Shown here one piece after another: positions 8,832 through 18,566 of a stretch of 64,000 bases of DNA. The stretch's first letter is position 1; each line of letters starts with the position of its first letter. The position numbers and the translations under genes are program-made. Under the pieces are notes generated by a model. It was given only the letters and a program-made list of their open reading frames with translations. It had not been told where the DNA came from and did not search any database. This stretch comes from Spirosoma validum (GTDB lineage: Bacteria > Bacteroidota > Bacteroidia > Cytophagales > Spirosomataceae). Location of the stretch: positions 248,001 through 312,000 of the forward strand of contig NZ_JACXAA010000004.1 of the NCBI RefSeq assembly GCF_014699035.1. The letters run 5' to 3'.

Positions 8832-10277
8832 ATGAAACGTACTACTATTTTTCTGCTGGCCCTCTTGCTTGTGGCGTTTACCGCCTGCAAGGATTTTGAA
8901 ACCCTGAATACGAACCCGGCCCGTTCCAGCGAAACCCAGCCGGAATTTTTGCTGGCCAACGCCCAGAAAAGAGCGTCGGATCTGATGTATGATTCGTATT
9001 TTAACGGGCGAATCGGCATGGAGCTGTCGCAATACTGGATGGGTACCGATAAAACTTCCGACGGCCGGTTTTTATTTACGAATGATGGTTTGTGGACTGG
9101 TTTGTATTCCGGACCGTTGATGGATCTTCAGGAGATTCAAAATTACTATAATCGGCATCCGGACGAAGTTAATCCGCACGTACTGGCGGTGGCCGAGATA
9201 CTGAAAGCCTGGATGTTTCATGTCCTGACCGATGCTTATATCGATATTCCATATTCGCAGGCGCTGAAAGGAGATGATATTCCACAGCCGACTTTTGACA
9301 AAGGCAAAGATGTATACGCTGGTCTGTTAGCATCGTTGAAGAAACAGGTTGATATTTTGCAAAACACCACCGCTGGCCAGATTAGGGGTGACATTATTGC
9401 CAACGGAGACCCCAAACAATGGGTACGTATTGGCAATGCGTTACGTATTCGCATGGCGTTGAGAACCGCTGACGTTCAGCCTTCGGAAGCCAAAGTAGTG
9501 ATTGAGGAAGCGGTGAAGAATACGTTGACCAGTGTCAGTCAGGATGTCTTTTTTCCGTATAACCTAACAGCGTCAACCAGCCGCTTTCCGTACAACGATG
9601 TAGAAAGACCGCTGGTTGAATTCGCCGTTACGTCTACGCTGGTTGAGTACATGAAGGCAACCAACGATCCCCGCTTACCCATTTACGCCCGCCCCGACGA
9701 AACGAATAGTAAATACATTGGTAAAGTATACGGCACGGAAGCCAATTCGCCGACGATGATCGGGTTATCCAGACCGGGGGTGGTTGCCTACAGCGGTTCG
9801 GCCAAAGGCTACCTGATTACGTACGCAGAAGTGGCCTTCGCCAAAGCCGAAGCCGCTGCCCGTGGTATGAATGTGGGGACTGAAACGCCGGAAGATTTAT
9901 ACAAAGCCGCCGTAACGGCCTCGATGACCCAGTGGGGCGTCACGGATTCAAAAGCGGTCGCTACTTATCTGGAGAGCGTACCGTATAAAGCAGGTAACTT
10001 TAAAAACGTAATTGGCACCCAAAAATGGCTAGCGCTTTACATGCAGGGTTTGCAGGCCTGGATGGAACGGTTGCGACTGGACATTAAAAAACCGAATGGT
10101 GATGTCCTGTTCATCGATCCAGCCTCGGGAAGTCTGGACCCGGATGTAAAAGACGTTCCCAAACGATTGAAATATCCGAGTGGAAGCCGAACCAGTAACG
10201 CGACTAATAGTGCCACCGCTGCCAGCAATATTGGTGGCGATACGCAGGCGATTAAGAACTGGTGGGATAGTTTATAA
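8832..10277 (+). CDS. SusD/RagB family lipoprotein (SusD-like_2 type)
   Basis: Surface lipoprotein that caps the SusC channel and binds substrate. I chose ATG 8832 over the in-frame ATG at 8793, because it begins a clean lipoprotein signal (MKRTTIFLLALL then VAFTAC, with lipid-accepting Cys). The mature start DFETLNTNPARS and the segment SEAKVVIEEAVKNT match the SusD-like_2 group rather than classical SusD. It is 481 residues long, a normal length, in an operon with the SusC before it and the aminotransferase after it. Confidence 0.92.
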   Translation: MKRTTIFLLALLLVAFTACKDFETLNTNPARSSETQPEFLLANAQKRASDLMYDSYFNGRIGMELSQYWMGTDKTSDGRFLFTNDGLWTGLYSGPLMDLQEIQNYYNRHPDEVNPHVLAVAEILKAWMFHVLTDAYIDIPYSQALKGDDIPQPTFDKGKDVYAGLLASLKKQVDILQNTTAGQIRGDIIANGDPKQWVRIGNALRIRMALRTADVQPSEAKVVIEEAVKNTLTSVSQDVFFPYNLTASTSRFPYNDVERPLVEFAVTSTLVEYMKATNDPRLPIYARPDETNSKYIGKVYGTEANSPTMIGLSRPGVVAYSGSAKGYLITYAEVAFAKAEAAARGMNVGTETPEDLYKAAVTASMTQWGVTDSKAVATYLESVPYKAGNFKNVIGTQKWLALYMQGLQAWMERLRLDIKKPNGDVLFIDPASGSLDPDVKDVPKRLKYPSGSRTSNATNSATAASNIGGDTQAIKNWWDSL

Positions 10278-10296
10278 ACTGACTAAACGAATAGGT

Positions 10297-11604
10297 ATGG
10301 CGCATAACCGTCGAAATTTCGTAAAAAAACTGGCCGTGGCCGGGAGTACGTTGTCTGTTACTAATTTGCTGGAAACTACGCATGCGGCTGACCTAATCGC
10401 TGCTAACCAGCGTGTACAACACCTTAGCCCGCTGCAAGTTGCCGCTGACGAAGACTACTGGCACACCATTCAGCAGGGCTACACGGCATCGTCCTCCAGT
10501 ATCATTATTCTGAACAATGGGGGCGTTTCTCCGTCGCCACTCGTGGTGCAGCAGGCCGTTGAGCGCTATAACCTAATGATCAATCAGGGGCCCTCTTACT
10601 ATATGTGGCGGCTGCTGGATCAGGGACGCGAACCCTTGCGCGAAAAACTGGCGTTACTGGCCGGTGCGCTGCCCGACGAGATCGCTATCAACCGCAATGC
10701 GACCGAAGCCCTGAATACAGTAATCTACGGACTCGATCTGGCGAAGGGTGACGAAGTGATCGGGACGCTACAGGACTACCCGAATGTCATTCAGGCCTGG
10801 CGGCAACGGGCACAGCGGGAAGGCATCGTATACAAGCAACTGAGCTTTAAATTCCCGATTGAAGACGACGAACAGATTGTTCACGAATACGAGAAAGCCA
10901 TTACGCCCAAAACAAAACTCCTTCACGTAACGCACGTCATCAATTGGGTCGGCCAAATCATGCCGGTGCAGAAAATTTGCCAGATGGCCCGTAAACACGG
11001 CATTGAAGTACTCGTCGACGGAGCGCACTCGTTTGGTTTACTGGACTTTAAAATTCCCGAACTGGGCTGTGATTATTTCGGTACCAGTCTGCACAAGTTT
11101 CTATCCGCTCCGGTTGGTACCGGCATGTTGTGGATCAGGAAGGAAAAGATCGCCAATATCTGGCCGCTGCTCTGTAACAGCCAGCCGAAAAGCAGCGACA
11201 TTCGCAAATTTGAGACACTGGGTACCCGAAGTTTTGCCATTGAACAAGGCATTAATGAAGCCATCAATTTTCACAACGCCATCGGTAGTAAACGCAAAGA
11301 GGAGCGCGTGCGGTATCTGAAAAATTACTGGGCTGAAAAAGCCCTGAAGCTGCCGGGCGTTCGCTTATCGACCTCACTGAAACCCCAGTTTTCCTGCGGT
11401 ATTTGCGGGGTGAGCATCGACGGCATGACGCCGGGTGAAGTGGAGGGGAAGCTCATGGCCAAGTATAAAATCAATACGTCGCCTACGGTCTGGGAAAACA
11501 TTAGTTGTGTTCGGGTAACGCCCCACGTGTATACGACCCTGGCTGACCTGGACAAATTGGTGAAATCCCTGAGCGAGATTATCGCGGAAAAGAAGAAAGT
11601 TTAA
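10297..11604 (+). CDS. Exported PLP-dependent aminotransferase class V (isopenicillin N epimerase / cysteine desulfurase-like)
   Basis: ATG 10297 lies 19 bp after the SusD stop and starts a twin-arginine-like signal (NRRNFVKKLAVAGSTLSV); longer in-frame starts would overlap SusD. The fold-type I signature is clear: LVDGAHSFGLLDF before the cofactor, and FGTSLHKFLSAPVGTG with the expected PLP lysine. 435 residues. Its export and linkage to SusCD suggest that it acts in the periplasm on an imported amino-containing compound, perhaps a peptide or amino sugar; this is inference. Alternatives are a selenocysteine lyase-like or epimerase activity; the substrate is unknown. Confidence 0.85.
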   Translation: MAHNRRNFVKKLAVAGSTLSVTNLLETTHAADLIAANQRVQHLSPLQVAADEDYWHTIQQGYTASSSSIIILNNGGVSPSPLVVQQAVERYNLMINQGPSYYMWRLLDQGREPLREKLALLAGALPDEIAINRNATEALNTVIYGLDLAKGDEVIGTLQDYPNVIQAWRQRAQREGIVYKQLSFKFPIEDDEQIVHEYEKAITPKTKLLHVTHVINWVGQIMPVQKICQMARKHGIEVLVDGAHSFGLLDFKIPELGCDYFGTSLHKFLSAPVGTGMLWIRKEKIANIWPLLCNSQPKSSDIRKFETLGTRSFAIEQGINEAINFHNAIGSKRKEERVRYLKNYWAEKALKLPGVRLSTSLKPQFSCGICGVSIDGMTPGEVEGKLMAKYKINTSPTVWENISCVRVTPHVYTTLADLDKLVKSLSEIIAEKKKV

Positions 11605-11605
11605 C

Positions 11606-11763
11606 TCATTGCTCACCCTGTCTTGTCCTTTCTCTACGCCATCGGGTCAATATCTGAGGAGTAATACCTAGTTCTTAAGCCGTCTCTTTTAGGGAGCCTT
11701 TAGCCTTTGATCCAGGGCCATCTTTTTAAACACTTCGTTGCACGGCCTCCTATTGGTTTTCAT
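11606..11763 (-). pseudogene. Decayed IS3-type transposase orfA (N-terminal part)
   Basis: Read on the minus strand from ATG 11763: MKTNRRPCNEVFKKMALDQR, then a one-base frameshift, then GSLKETA, a stop codon, and ELGITPQILTRWRRE. This is the helix-turn-helix start of IS3-family OrfA proteins. It carries a frameshift and a stop and runs out two bases from the end of the aminotransferase gene, so the rest of the element has been lost. Too broken to be expressed. Confidence 0.75.
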
Positions 11764-11819
11764 GGTCCACTAAGTTAGATGAGGCTTACCTTAATGTCCA
11801 GTCAAATGTAGCAGCTCCA
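11764..11819 (-). mobile_element. IS element end (leader and terminal region), copy 1
   Basis: The sequence just outside the orfA remnant, with the shared core GTCCAGTCAAATGTAGCAG, is repeated at 23363-23423. In front of an orfA start this is the expected place of an IS terminal region. No matching opposite end is present nearby. Confidence 0.6.
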
Positions 11820-12455
11820 CCTTGGCTATTCGAGCTACTATGCGACCTGTTTGTGACGCCAATTTGTCAGTTTATGAACAACGATCTTACAAATGCTGGT
11901 GAAATCGGCAAAGGTTTAGCAGTGAATGGGTACACTTGAAAAACTTTGTGGCCAACATCGAACAATTTCTAATGAGCAAATAGTTATTTCTTCTTTTATG
12001 ATAAGGAGGAAATATACTACTGATTACCCGGGTAATTATAGCTAAAAACAGAATAGTCTATCGATTAGTAGGTGTAATATTTTGCACTTTTTTCTCCATT
12101 TGTAGTATAATTCAACTTATTCCATATAATCCTTTGACTTAGTAGAGAGTATAGATTTATTTTTGCCCTTTCTTTCCTCAAATCAAGATGATCTCACATA
12201 ATGTGCCTACTAATTCTATAGGATTAATTAGTTTCTTAACTCGTAATTATTTCTCTCACAGTATGTGGCTGGCTCAGAGTTGCTCCATGTCCGCCACGCA
12301 GACTTTCCATCCGGCCGCTGGCGTAACCCTCGACCTATCTCTTCGGATTCAGGGAGCCAATTGGCAGTATGGCTGTTGTCGATCCCTTCCAAAATAGTAT
12401 GCCGGTGGCAACTAATCAACCCGCTCGTATTTAATCAGTTTATCCTTACGTTTCT
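11820..12455. other. Intergenic region and long 5' leader before the second SusC
   Basis: No believable coding sequence. It is AT-rich up to about 12170 and holds the promoter at 12133-12165. From there a leader of about 285 bases runs to the ATG at 12456. The leader is markedly more GC-rich in its second half (12270-12380) and might fold or regulate, but I recognise no riboswitch class. Confidence 0.5.
12133..12165 (+). promoter_or_regulatory. Bacteroidota-type promoter for the sulfatase locus
   Basis: TTTG at 12133-12136 and TATTTTTG at 12158-12165 match the TTTG / TAnnTTTG consensus, with a 21-base spacer inside the accepted 17-23 range. It lies in AT-rich DNA and points towards the SusC gene. 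Confidence 0.6.
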
Positions 12456-15400
12456 ATGCGACTTTTTTACTTCACAGGAAGTACGCCTTTCAGCGCGAGA
12501 TTTCTCCTGTCGACCATTTTATTGCTGACGGCTTCCGGTACTTTTGCCCAATCTATTCTCAAAGGAAAAGTAATCTCTGAAGACGACCCGGGCGGAGTAC
12601 CCGGTATCAACGTATTGCTTAAAAATACAACACAGGGTACGGTTACCGATGCGGAAGGGAACTATCAACTCCCGGCGGGATCGAATGCTGTATTGGTTTT
12701 TTCCGGCGTGGGCTTTATTCGCCAGGAAGTGCCGGTTAATGGCAAAAGCCAGTTAAATGTCAGACTAGTGGTAGACAACCGGCAGTTGAGTGAGGTGGTT
12801 GTCATTGGTTACGGTACGCAGAAAAAAAGCGACTTGACCGGAGCGGTTAGCTCACTTGATTCCAAAGATTTTAACAAAGGTGTTCAAACGTCGGTAGATC
12901 AGATGATTGCTGGCCGTGCGGCTGGTGTGCAGGTTACCCAGTCGAGTGCTGAGCCGGGTGGAGGTGTGACGATACGTATTCGGGGAGCCAATTCCATCAA
13001 TGCTAATAACGAGCCTCTCTACGTCATTGACGGATTACCCATCGATAACTCACCCGTAGTACCGGGTTCACCGATTGTCACGGATGGGTCCGTTCGGAAT
13101 CCGTTGAATGCGCTCAATCCCGCCGACATCGAGTCGATGGAAATTTTGAAAGACGCGTCGGCAACGGCTATTTACGGGTCGCGTGGTGCCAATGGCGTTG
13201 TGCTGATCACCACCAAAAAAGGCTCCAAAGGCAAGCTTAAAGTCAATTACAGCGCTTATACGGCGTTGCAGGACGTAACGCGGACGATTCCGATGCTGAA
13301 CACGCAGCAGTACATCAGTTTGCTGAACGATTTGAAAAAAGATCAGGGTTTAGCGCCAGAATTTACGGCCGAACAAATTTCTGCCATCGGCGCCGGGACG
13401 AACTGGCAGCAGGAAGTCTACCGTCGCGGATCGGCTCAAAATCACCAGCTTTCCTTCTCGGGCGGACAGGATAAATTCAACTACTACGCATCGCTCAATT
13501 ATTTTGATCAGAAAGGGGTCGTGATCAGTTCGGGCATCAAAAAATACATTGGCCGGGCTAACCTGACTTACAATGATGACAAATTCAAGTTTGGCCTTAA
13601 CCTGAATTCAAGCCTGGTCAACGACGATTTTGTACCCAATGGGGTCAGTATCAATGAAGGGGCTGGCGTGGTCAATACGGCGATTTTTCAGGATCCCACC
13701 TTGCCAGTACGTAACGCCGATGGGACTTACGCGCAGACCCTGATTGTCAACCTCGAAAATCCGGTAGCGTTAGCCAACGAAGTAAACGATGCCGCCCAAA
13801 CCAACCGGACCTTCGGCAATATTTTCGCTGAATATTTTATCCTGCCAGAGTTGTCGGTGAAAATAAACGCCGGCACCGATCGTCAGACGGCCCGGCGCGA
13901 TACGTATGTATCGCGGCAAACGAAACGGGGGCAGGCTGCCAATGGCCTTGCCAGCGCGCAAACGAACAACACGGGTAATTACCTGCTGGAGTTGACCGCC
14001 CGCTACAGCAAAACGTTCAAGGCTATTCATAAAGTTGAGGTGCTGGGCGGCTATACGTATCAACAGTTTGAAGTCAACACGCTCGGGGCGAATTCACAGA
14101 ATTTTGCGTCGGATGCTTTGCTGACGAACAACCTGGCTGCGGGCACCCGATCGTCGTTCGGCGTCTTCTCCGACAGAAACCAGAATCAGCTTTTATCCTA
14201 TCTGGGCCGCGTCAACTACAACCTGCTGGATAAATACTTACTGACGGCTTCGGTTCGGGCTGATGGCTCGTCCCGGTTTGGTGAAAACAACAAATTCGGA
14301 TTTTTCCCGTCCGTAGCCCTGGGCTGGCGGATCAAGGAGGAAAGCTTCATGAAAGACGTACCCGTTCTGACTGATTTAAAACTGCGCGGGAGCTATGGCC
14401 TTACCGGGAACCAGGACATCGGTAGCTATAAATCGTTGGTGCTGCTTGGGCCACAGGGGCAGGCTATTTTCGACGGTACGTCGTTTGTTGGCATTTCAAC
14501 GACGCAGCTGCCAAACCCAAACCTGAAATGGGAAACCACAGGTCAATTGGACGTAGGGGTTGATTTCGGATTCTTTGGAAACCGCTTGACCGGTACGGTT
14601 GACTACTTTTATAAAAATACCAAAGACTTACTGCTTCAACTGCCCGTGGTACGTACCACAGGTTTTTCTACTACGTTCAAAAACGTCGGGGGAATGCAGA
14701 ATCAGGGACTTGAAATTACGCTGAACTCCATCAATATTCAGAAGCCTGTTACCTGGCGTTCGTCGGTCAATTTCTCCCTGATACGTAACAAAGTGACGGA
14801 TCTGGCCGGATTGCCGTACATCCTGCAGGGCGAAGCTGGTTTTTCCCGAGAGTTTAGTATCATACGGAAAGGTGATCCGCTCAACTCGTTTTATGGCTAC
14901 AAGATCGACGGGGTCTATCAACTGACCGACGACATCAAAAATTCACCCCAGCCGCTGGCGAATCCCGGCGAATACAAATACAAGGATGTGGACGGCGACG
15001 GTCGAATCACGACTGCGGACCGCACGATTCTTGGATCGCCATTTCCGAAATACACCTTTGGGATCAACAACGATTTTGCCTACGGACCACTGACGCTCTC
15101 GGTGTTTATCCAGGCTGTAGAGGGGAGCAGTATTTTCAACCTGAACCGGACCGAATCAGAAAATCCCATTTCGTTCCGACGCAATCGACTGGCAGAATCG
15201 TATACCGATCGCTGGACGTCCACGAATCCGACCAACAATAATGCTTCAGGTATTGCGCCGAAGGTTGCCTACGCCAGCAACATCAACAGCCGGGCGGTGG
15301 AAGATGCCTCGTTTGTCCGGCTGCGGAATATTCAACTCACGTATAACCTACCCGTTGCCAAACTCAAAGTGTTACGTAGTGCGCAGGTTTATCTGACGGG

Positions 15401-15539
15401 GCAGAACCTGTTTACGATTACCAAATACACCGGTTCGGACCCGGAAGTGAGTGCGTTTGGTGCGTCCAATGTTCGGGCCGATTACAACGCCTATCCGCAA
15501 ACAAGATCGTACACACTAGGCCTCAACCTTGGTTTTTAA
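12456..15539 (+). CDS. SusC/RagA family TonB-linked outer-membrane transporter
   Basis: Second SusC in the window, first gene of the sulfatase operon. Signal peptide with a hydrophobic stretch LLSTILLLTASGTFAQ; carboxypeptidase-regulatory-like domain (LKGKVISEDDPGGVPGINVL); the classical RagA segment LSEVVVIGYGTQKKSDLTGA; plug with MIAGRAAGVQVTQ and YVIDGLPIDN; barrel ending SYTLGLNLGF. 1027 residues. Its stop overlaps the first possible SusD ATG by one base (TAATG), indicating co-translation. Predicted to import a sulfated oligosaccharide, judged from the three sulfatases that follow. Confidence 0.95.
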   Translation: MRLFYFTGSTPFSARFLLSTILLLTASGTFAQSILKGKVISEDDPGGVPGINVLLKNTTQGTVTDAEGNYQLPAGSNAVLVFSGVGFIRQEVPVNGKSQLNVRLVVDNRQLSEVVVIGYGTQKKSDLTGAVSSLDSKDFNKGVQTSVDQMIAGRAAGVQVTQSSAEPGGGVTIRIRGANSINANNEPLYVIDGLPIDNSPVVPGSPIVTDGSVRNPLNALNPADIESMEILKDASATAIYGSRGANGVVLITTKKGSKGKLKVNYSAYTALQDVTRTIPMLNTQQYISLLNDLKKDQGLAPEFTAEQISAIGAGTNWQQEVYRRGSAQNHQLSFSGGQDKFNYYASLNYFDQKGVVISSGIKKYIGRANLTYNDDKFKFGLNLNSSLVNDDFVPNGVSINEGAGVVNTAIFQDPTLPVRNADGTYAQTLIVNLENPVALANEVNDAAQTNRTFGNIFAEYFILPELSVKINAGTDRQTARRDTYVSRQTKRGQAANGLASAQTNNTGNYLLELTARYSKTFKAIHKVEVLGGYTYQQFEVNTLGANSQNFASDALLTNNLAAGTRSSFGVFSDRNQNQLLSYLGRVNYNLLDKYLLTASVRADGSSRFGENNKFGFFPSVALGWRIKEESFMKDVPVLTDLKLRGSYGLTGNQDIGSYKSLVLLGPQGQAIFDGTSFVGISTTQLPNPNLKWETTGQLDVGVDFGFFGNRLTGTVDYFYKNTKDLLLQLPVVRTTGFSTTFKNVGGMQNQGLEITLNSINIQKPVTWRSSVNFSLIRNKVTDLAGLPYILQGEAGFSREFSIIRKGDPLNSFYGYKIDGVYQLTDDIKNSPQPLANPGEYKYKDVDGDGRITTADRTILGSPFPKYTFGINNDFAYGPLTLSVFIQAVEGSSIFNLNRTESENPISFRRNRLAESYTDRWTSTNPTNNNASGIAPKVAYASNINSRAVEDASFVRLRNIQLTYNLPVAKLKVLRSAQVYLTGQNLFTITKYTGSDPEVSAFGASNVRADYNAYPQTRSYTLGLNLGF

Positions 15540-15550
15540 TGAAATTTACC

Positions 15551-16972
15551 ATGAAAAAGATACTTTATACATTCCTTTTTATTCAGTTGTTGGGGTGTAG
15601 CAAACCATTAGATGAGGAGGTATTTTCATCGTTTGGACCCAATAATTTTTTCCAGAAAGCCGACGACGCGGAAGCTCTGTTAAATTCGGCTTATTCCGTG
15701 GAACAGCGTCGTGGTTTTCGGAACTACCTGTTGATGGCCGAAGTCAATACTGACCTGGTAATCGACCGCGAAGGCGGACTCCGTAGTCTGGCGCAACCGC
15801 TCGAAGATTTTACCTGGCCCGCGACCCACGAATTTTTTGAAACCGCCTGGACACTCCACTATCGGACGATTTACCGGACGAATCTCGTGCTGGATCAGGT
15901 ACCGTCAATCTCGATGGCGGATGCCCGTAAAACGCAGATTCTTGCCGAAGCCCGGTTTTTGCGGGCAAGTGCTTACCAGACGTTATACGATTTATTCGGG
16001 CCGGTTCCGCTGATTATCAGCAGCAACAGCAGTAGCGATGATCGTCCCAGCCGACCCACGCAGGCTGAGTTTATTAGCTTTGTTGAATCGGAATTTAAAG
16101 CGGTGGCCGACATCCTGCCAACAGTGGCTCCCCAGTACGGTCGGGCCACCAAAGGCGCGGCCCTATCACTGCTGACGCGATTTTACCTGAACAGCAAGAA
16201 ATGGTCTGAAACCGCTGAAACCGCGAAAAAGGTTATGGATCTGGGTGTTTATCAATTATTCAATGGCACCAACCGGACCGATCTATTCGACGTAGCGAAC
16301 GAGAAAAACAGCGAGTTTATTTACATCCGGCCCAGCTTACCACAGCCGGGTTTAAGCGACAATTACCTGCCACACGCGGCTCCTCCAAACTACAAATTCA
16401 AGGTGGCGCCAAAAACCAACTACGCGACGCAGCTAAAAACGTTGTCTGGATTTTATAATACTTTCGATCCGGCAGACCAACGGCGGCAGGCCATCATTAC
16501 GGAATATGAAGATGTTAATGGTAAGATCATTAAGCTCGGTACTGACGATGTTCGCAGCTTTAAATTCCGCGAGGATTTAAGCGCGACCGCGGAAAACATG
16601 GGGAATGATTTTCCGGTCTATCGCTACGCCGATATCTTGCTAAGCCGGGCCGAAGCCTTAAACGAGCTGAACGGCCCCACGCAGGAAGCGATTGGCTTGA
16701 TCAATCTCGTTCGGGCAAAAGCCGCTGTTACGTTGCTCAAGCTAAGCGATTTTACCTCGAAAGATGCCTTACGCGCGCATCTGTTAAAAGAGCGGAGCTG
16801 GGAGTTTTTCTCGGAAGAATTGCGTCGCCAGGATTTGATTCGGCACGGCAAGTTTATTGAATATGCCAAAGCCAGAGGGAAAGTAGCCTTCGATTATCAG
16901 GTGCTTTTCCCGCTACCACAAAGCGAAATCGACCGAAACCCGAATCTGAAGCAAAATGAGGGATATAAATAA
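15551..16972 (+). CDS. SusD/RagB family nutrient-binding lipoprotein
   Basis: I prefer ATG 15551, four codons inside the longest frame (15539), because it gives a compact lipoprotein signal MKKILYTFLFIQLLGCSK with Cys as the lipidation site. The SusD features are present: FFQKADDAEALLNSAY near the start, the TPR-like ILAEARFLRASAYQTLYDLFG, and the C-terminal RAEALNEL and LLKERSWEFFSEELRRQDLIR. 473 residues. The 3' end overlaps the next gene by 17 bases in a different frame. Confidence 0.93.
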   Translation: MKKILYTFLFIQLLGCSKPLDEEVFSSFGPNNFFQKADDAEALLNSAYSVEQRRGFRNYLLMAEVNTDLVIDREGGLRSLAQPLEDFTWPATHEFFETAWTLHYRTIYRTNLVLDQVPSISMADARKTQILAEARFLRASAYQTLYDLFGPVPLIISSNSSSDDRPSRPTQAEFISFVESEFKAVADILPTVAPQYGRATKGAALSLLTRFYLNSKKWSETAETAKKVMDLGVYQLFNGTNRTDLFDVANEKNSEFIYIRPSLPQPGLSDNYLPHAAPPNYKFKVAPKTNYATQLKTLSGFYNTFDPADQRRQAIITEYEDVNGKIIKLGTDDVRSFKFREDLSATAENMGNDFPVYRYADILLSRAEALNELNGPTQEAIGLINLVRAKAAVTLLKLSDFTSKDALRAHLLKERSWEFFSEELRRQDLIRHGKFIEYAKARGKVAFDYQVLFPLPQSEIDRNPNLKQNEGYK

Positions 16973-18560
16973 GAAGGGTGGACTAAAAGTCTGGATGGCA
17001 GGTAGTTTGACACTACTCCTTTTCTGTGGATTTACTGCGCCCAAGCCACCTCGTCGGGATGCCGCACCCCGTACGACGACGGTCCGGCCCAACATAATAG
17101 TTTTTCTGGTCGATGATATGGGGTGGCAGGATACGTCCGTCCCATTCTGGAAACAGATGACGGACCTGAATCGGCGGTATCACACGCCCAATATGGAACG
17201 GTTGGCGAAGGAAGGCGTAAAATTCACGAATGCCTACGCTACGCCCTTGTGTACACCCACGCGCACCAGTCTGATGACGGGTCTGAACGTAGCACATCAT
17301 CGCGTAACGAACTGGACCTCACCGAATAAAGATACCAGTACCGATTATCCCGATACGGTACTCAATCAGGTAGCCTGGAACGTCAATGGACTCAGCCCCG
17401 TAGCGGGCGTTGACCGAACGATTCATGCGACGACTTTACCCGCCTTGCTGAGTCAGCAGAATTATTACACGATTCATGCCGGCAAGGCGCATTTCGGGTC
17501 TGCCGGAACCCCCGGTTCGGACCCGAAGAATCTTGGTTTCCGAGTGAATATTGCCGGGAGTGAAATTGGGCATCCGGCCAGTTATTTAGGCGAGGACAAC
17601 TACGACCGTCCCGTGAATGGTAAACATAACCGGAATGCCGTACCGGGTCTGGAAACGTATCATGGCACGGACGTATTTCTGACCGAAGCCCTTACGCGGG
17701 AAGCTCTGAAAGCCCTCGACGTACCCGTTAGGAATAAGCAGCCTTTCTTTCTGTACCTGGCTCACTACGCAGTGCATACGCCCATCATGGCAGACAAGCG
17801 ATTCATTGACAAGTACTTGAAAGCCGGTCTGGATAGCACCGAAGCGAAATATGCCTCGTTGGTTGAAGGGATGGACAAAAGCCTGGGTGATATTCTGGCC
17901 TACCTGGATGCTCAAAAACTGACGGATAACACAGTCGTCATGTTTATGTCGGACAATGGTGGACTGAGTACTACGCCAGCACGGGGCGGAAAAGCGCATA
18001 CGCAGAATTTGCCGCTACGGGTTGGGAAGGGCTCCGTCTACGAAGGCGGCATTCGGGAGCCCATGCTGGTGCGATGGCCCGGCGTGGTGAAAGCGGGTAG
18101 CGTAACGGATCAGTACGTAATTGTCGAAGATTTCTTCCCAACGATTCTGGAGATTGCGGGGATTCAGAAACCAGCGATTCGTCAGTCGGTCGATGGGCGA
18201 ACATTTCTGCCCTTACTGAAAAATCCGGCCTTGCGCGATACGTCCCGGGCGCTGGTCTGGCACCATCCCAATCGCTGGATTGCCGCCGAAGCGCCCCTAG
18301 TTTCCTGGGCGAGTGCGTTACGTCAGGGCGACTGGAAACTGGTCTATGATCACCGTACGGGTGCCCTGGAACTCTATAATTTACGTAACGACATTGGCGA
18401 GCAACAGAATCTGGCCGGTCAGCAACCGCAGAAGCTGAAAAGTCTGGCGGCACTGCTGACCAATCAATTAAAGCGCTGGGATGCGCAGATGCCAACGTTT
18501 AAAAAGACGGGTCAGCCGGTACGCTGGCCGGAAGATGCGTTGATCCAACCTAAACAGTAA
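16956..18560 (+). CDS. Exported sulfatase (type I, formylglycine-dependent)
   Basis: Hydrolyses sulfate esters, probably in the periplasm, on material brought in by the SusCD pair. Start at 16956 inside the end of SusD; ATG 16995 (MAGSLTLLLFCGFTAP) would also give a signal peptide. Metal-binding IVFLVDDMGWQDT near residue 50, and the formylglycine motif CTPTR with Cys99 followed by TSLMTG; later KAHFG and MFMSDNGG. 534 residues. The Cys needs a formylglycine-generating enzyme, and none is encoded in this window. The sulfatase subfamily and the sulfate position are not assigned. Confidence 0.93.
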   Translation: MRDINKKGGLKVWMAGSLTLLLFCGFTAPKPPRRDAAPRTTTVRPNIIVFLVDDMGWQDTSVPFWKQMTDLNRRYHTPNMERLAKEGVKFTNAYATPLCTPTRTSLMTGLNVAHHRVTNWTSPNKDTSTDYPDTVLNQVAWNVNGLSPVAGVDRTIHATTLPALLSQQNYYTIHAGKAHFGSAGTPGSDPKNLGFRVNIAGSEIGHPASYLGEDNYDRPVNGKHNRNAVPGLETYHGTDVFLTEALTREALKALDVPVRNKQPFFLYLAHYAVHTPIMADKRFIDKYLKAGLDSTEAKYASLVEGMDKSLGDILAYLDAQKLTDNTVVMFMSDNGGLSTTPARGGKAHTQNLPLRVGKGSVYEGGIREPMLVRWPGVVKAGSVTDQYVIVEDFFPTILEIAGIQKPAIRQSVDGRTFLPLLKNPALRDTSRALVWHHPNRWIAAEAPLVSWASALRQGDWKLVYDHRTGALELYNLRNDIGEQQNLAGQQPQKLKSLAALLTNQLKRWDAQMPTFKKTGQPVRWPEDALIQPKQ

Positions 18561-18566
18561 CCAATT

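Noticed and set aside
12188..12528. Short frames in the leader of the second SusC
   Set aside because: They overlap the SusC start or lack any recognisable pattern; more likely leader RNA.
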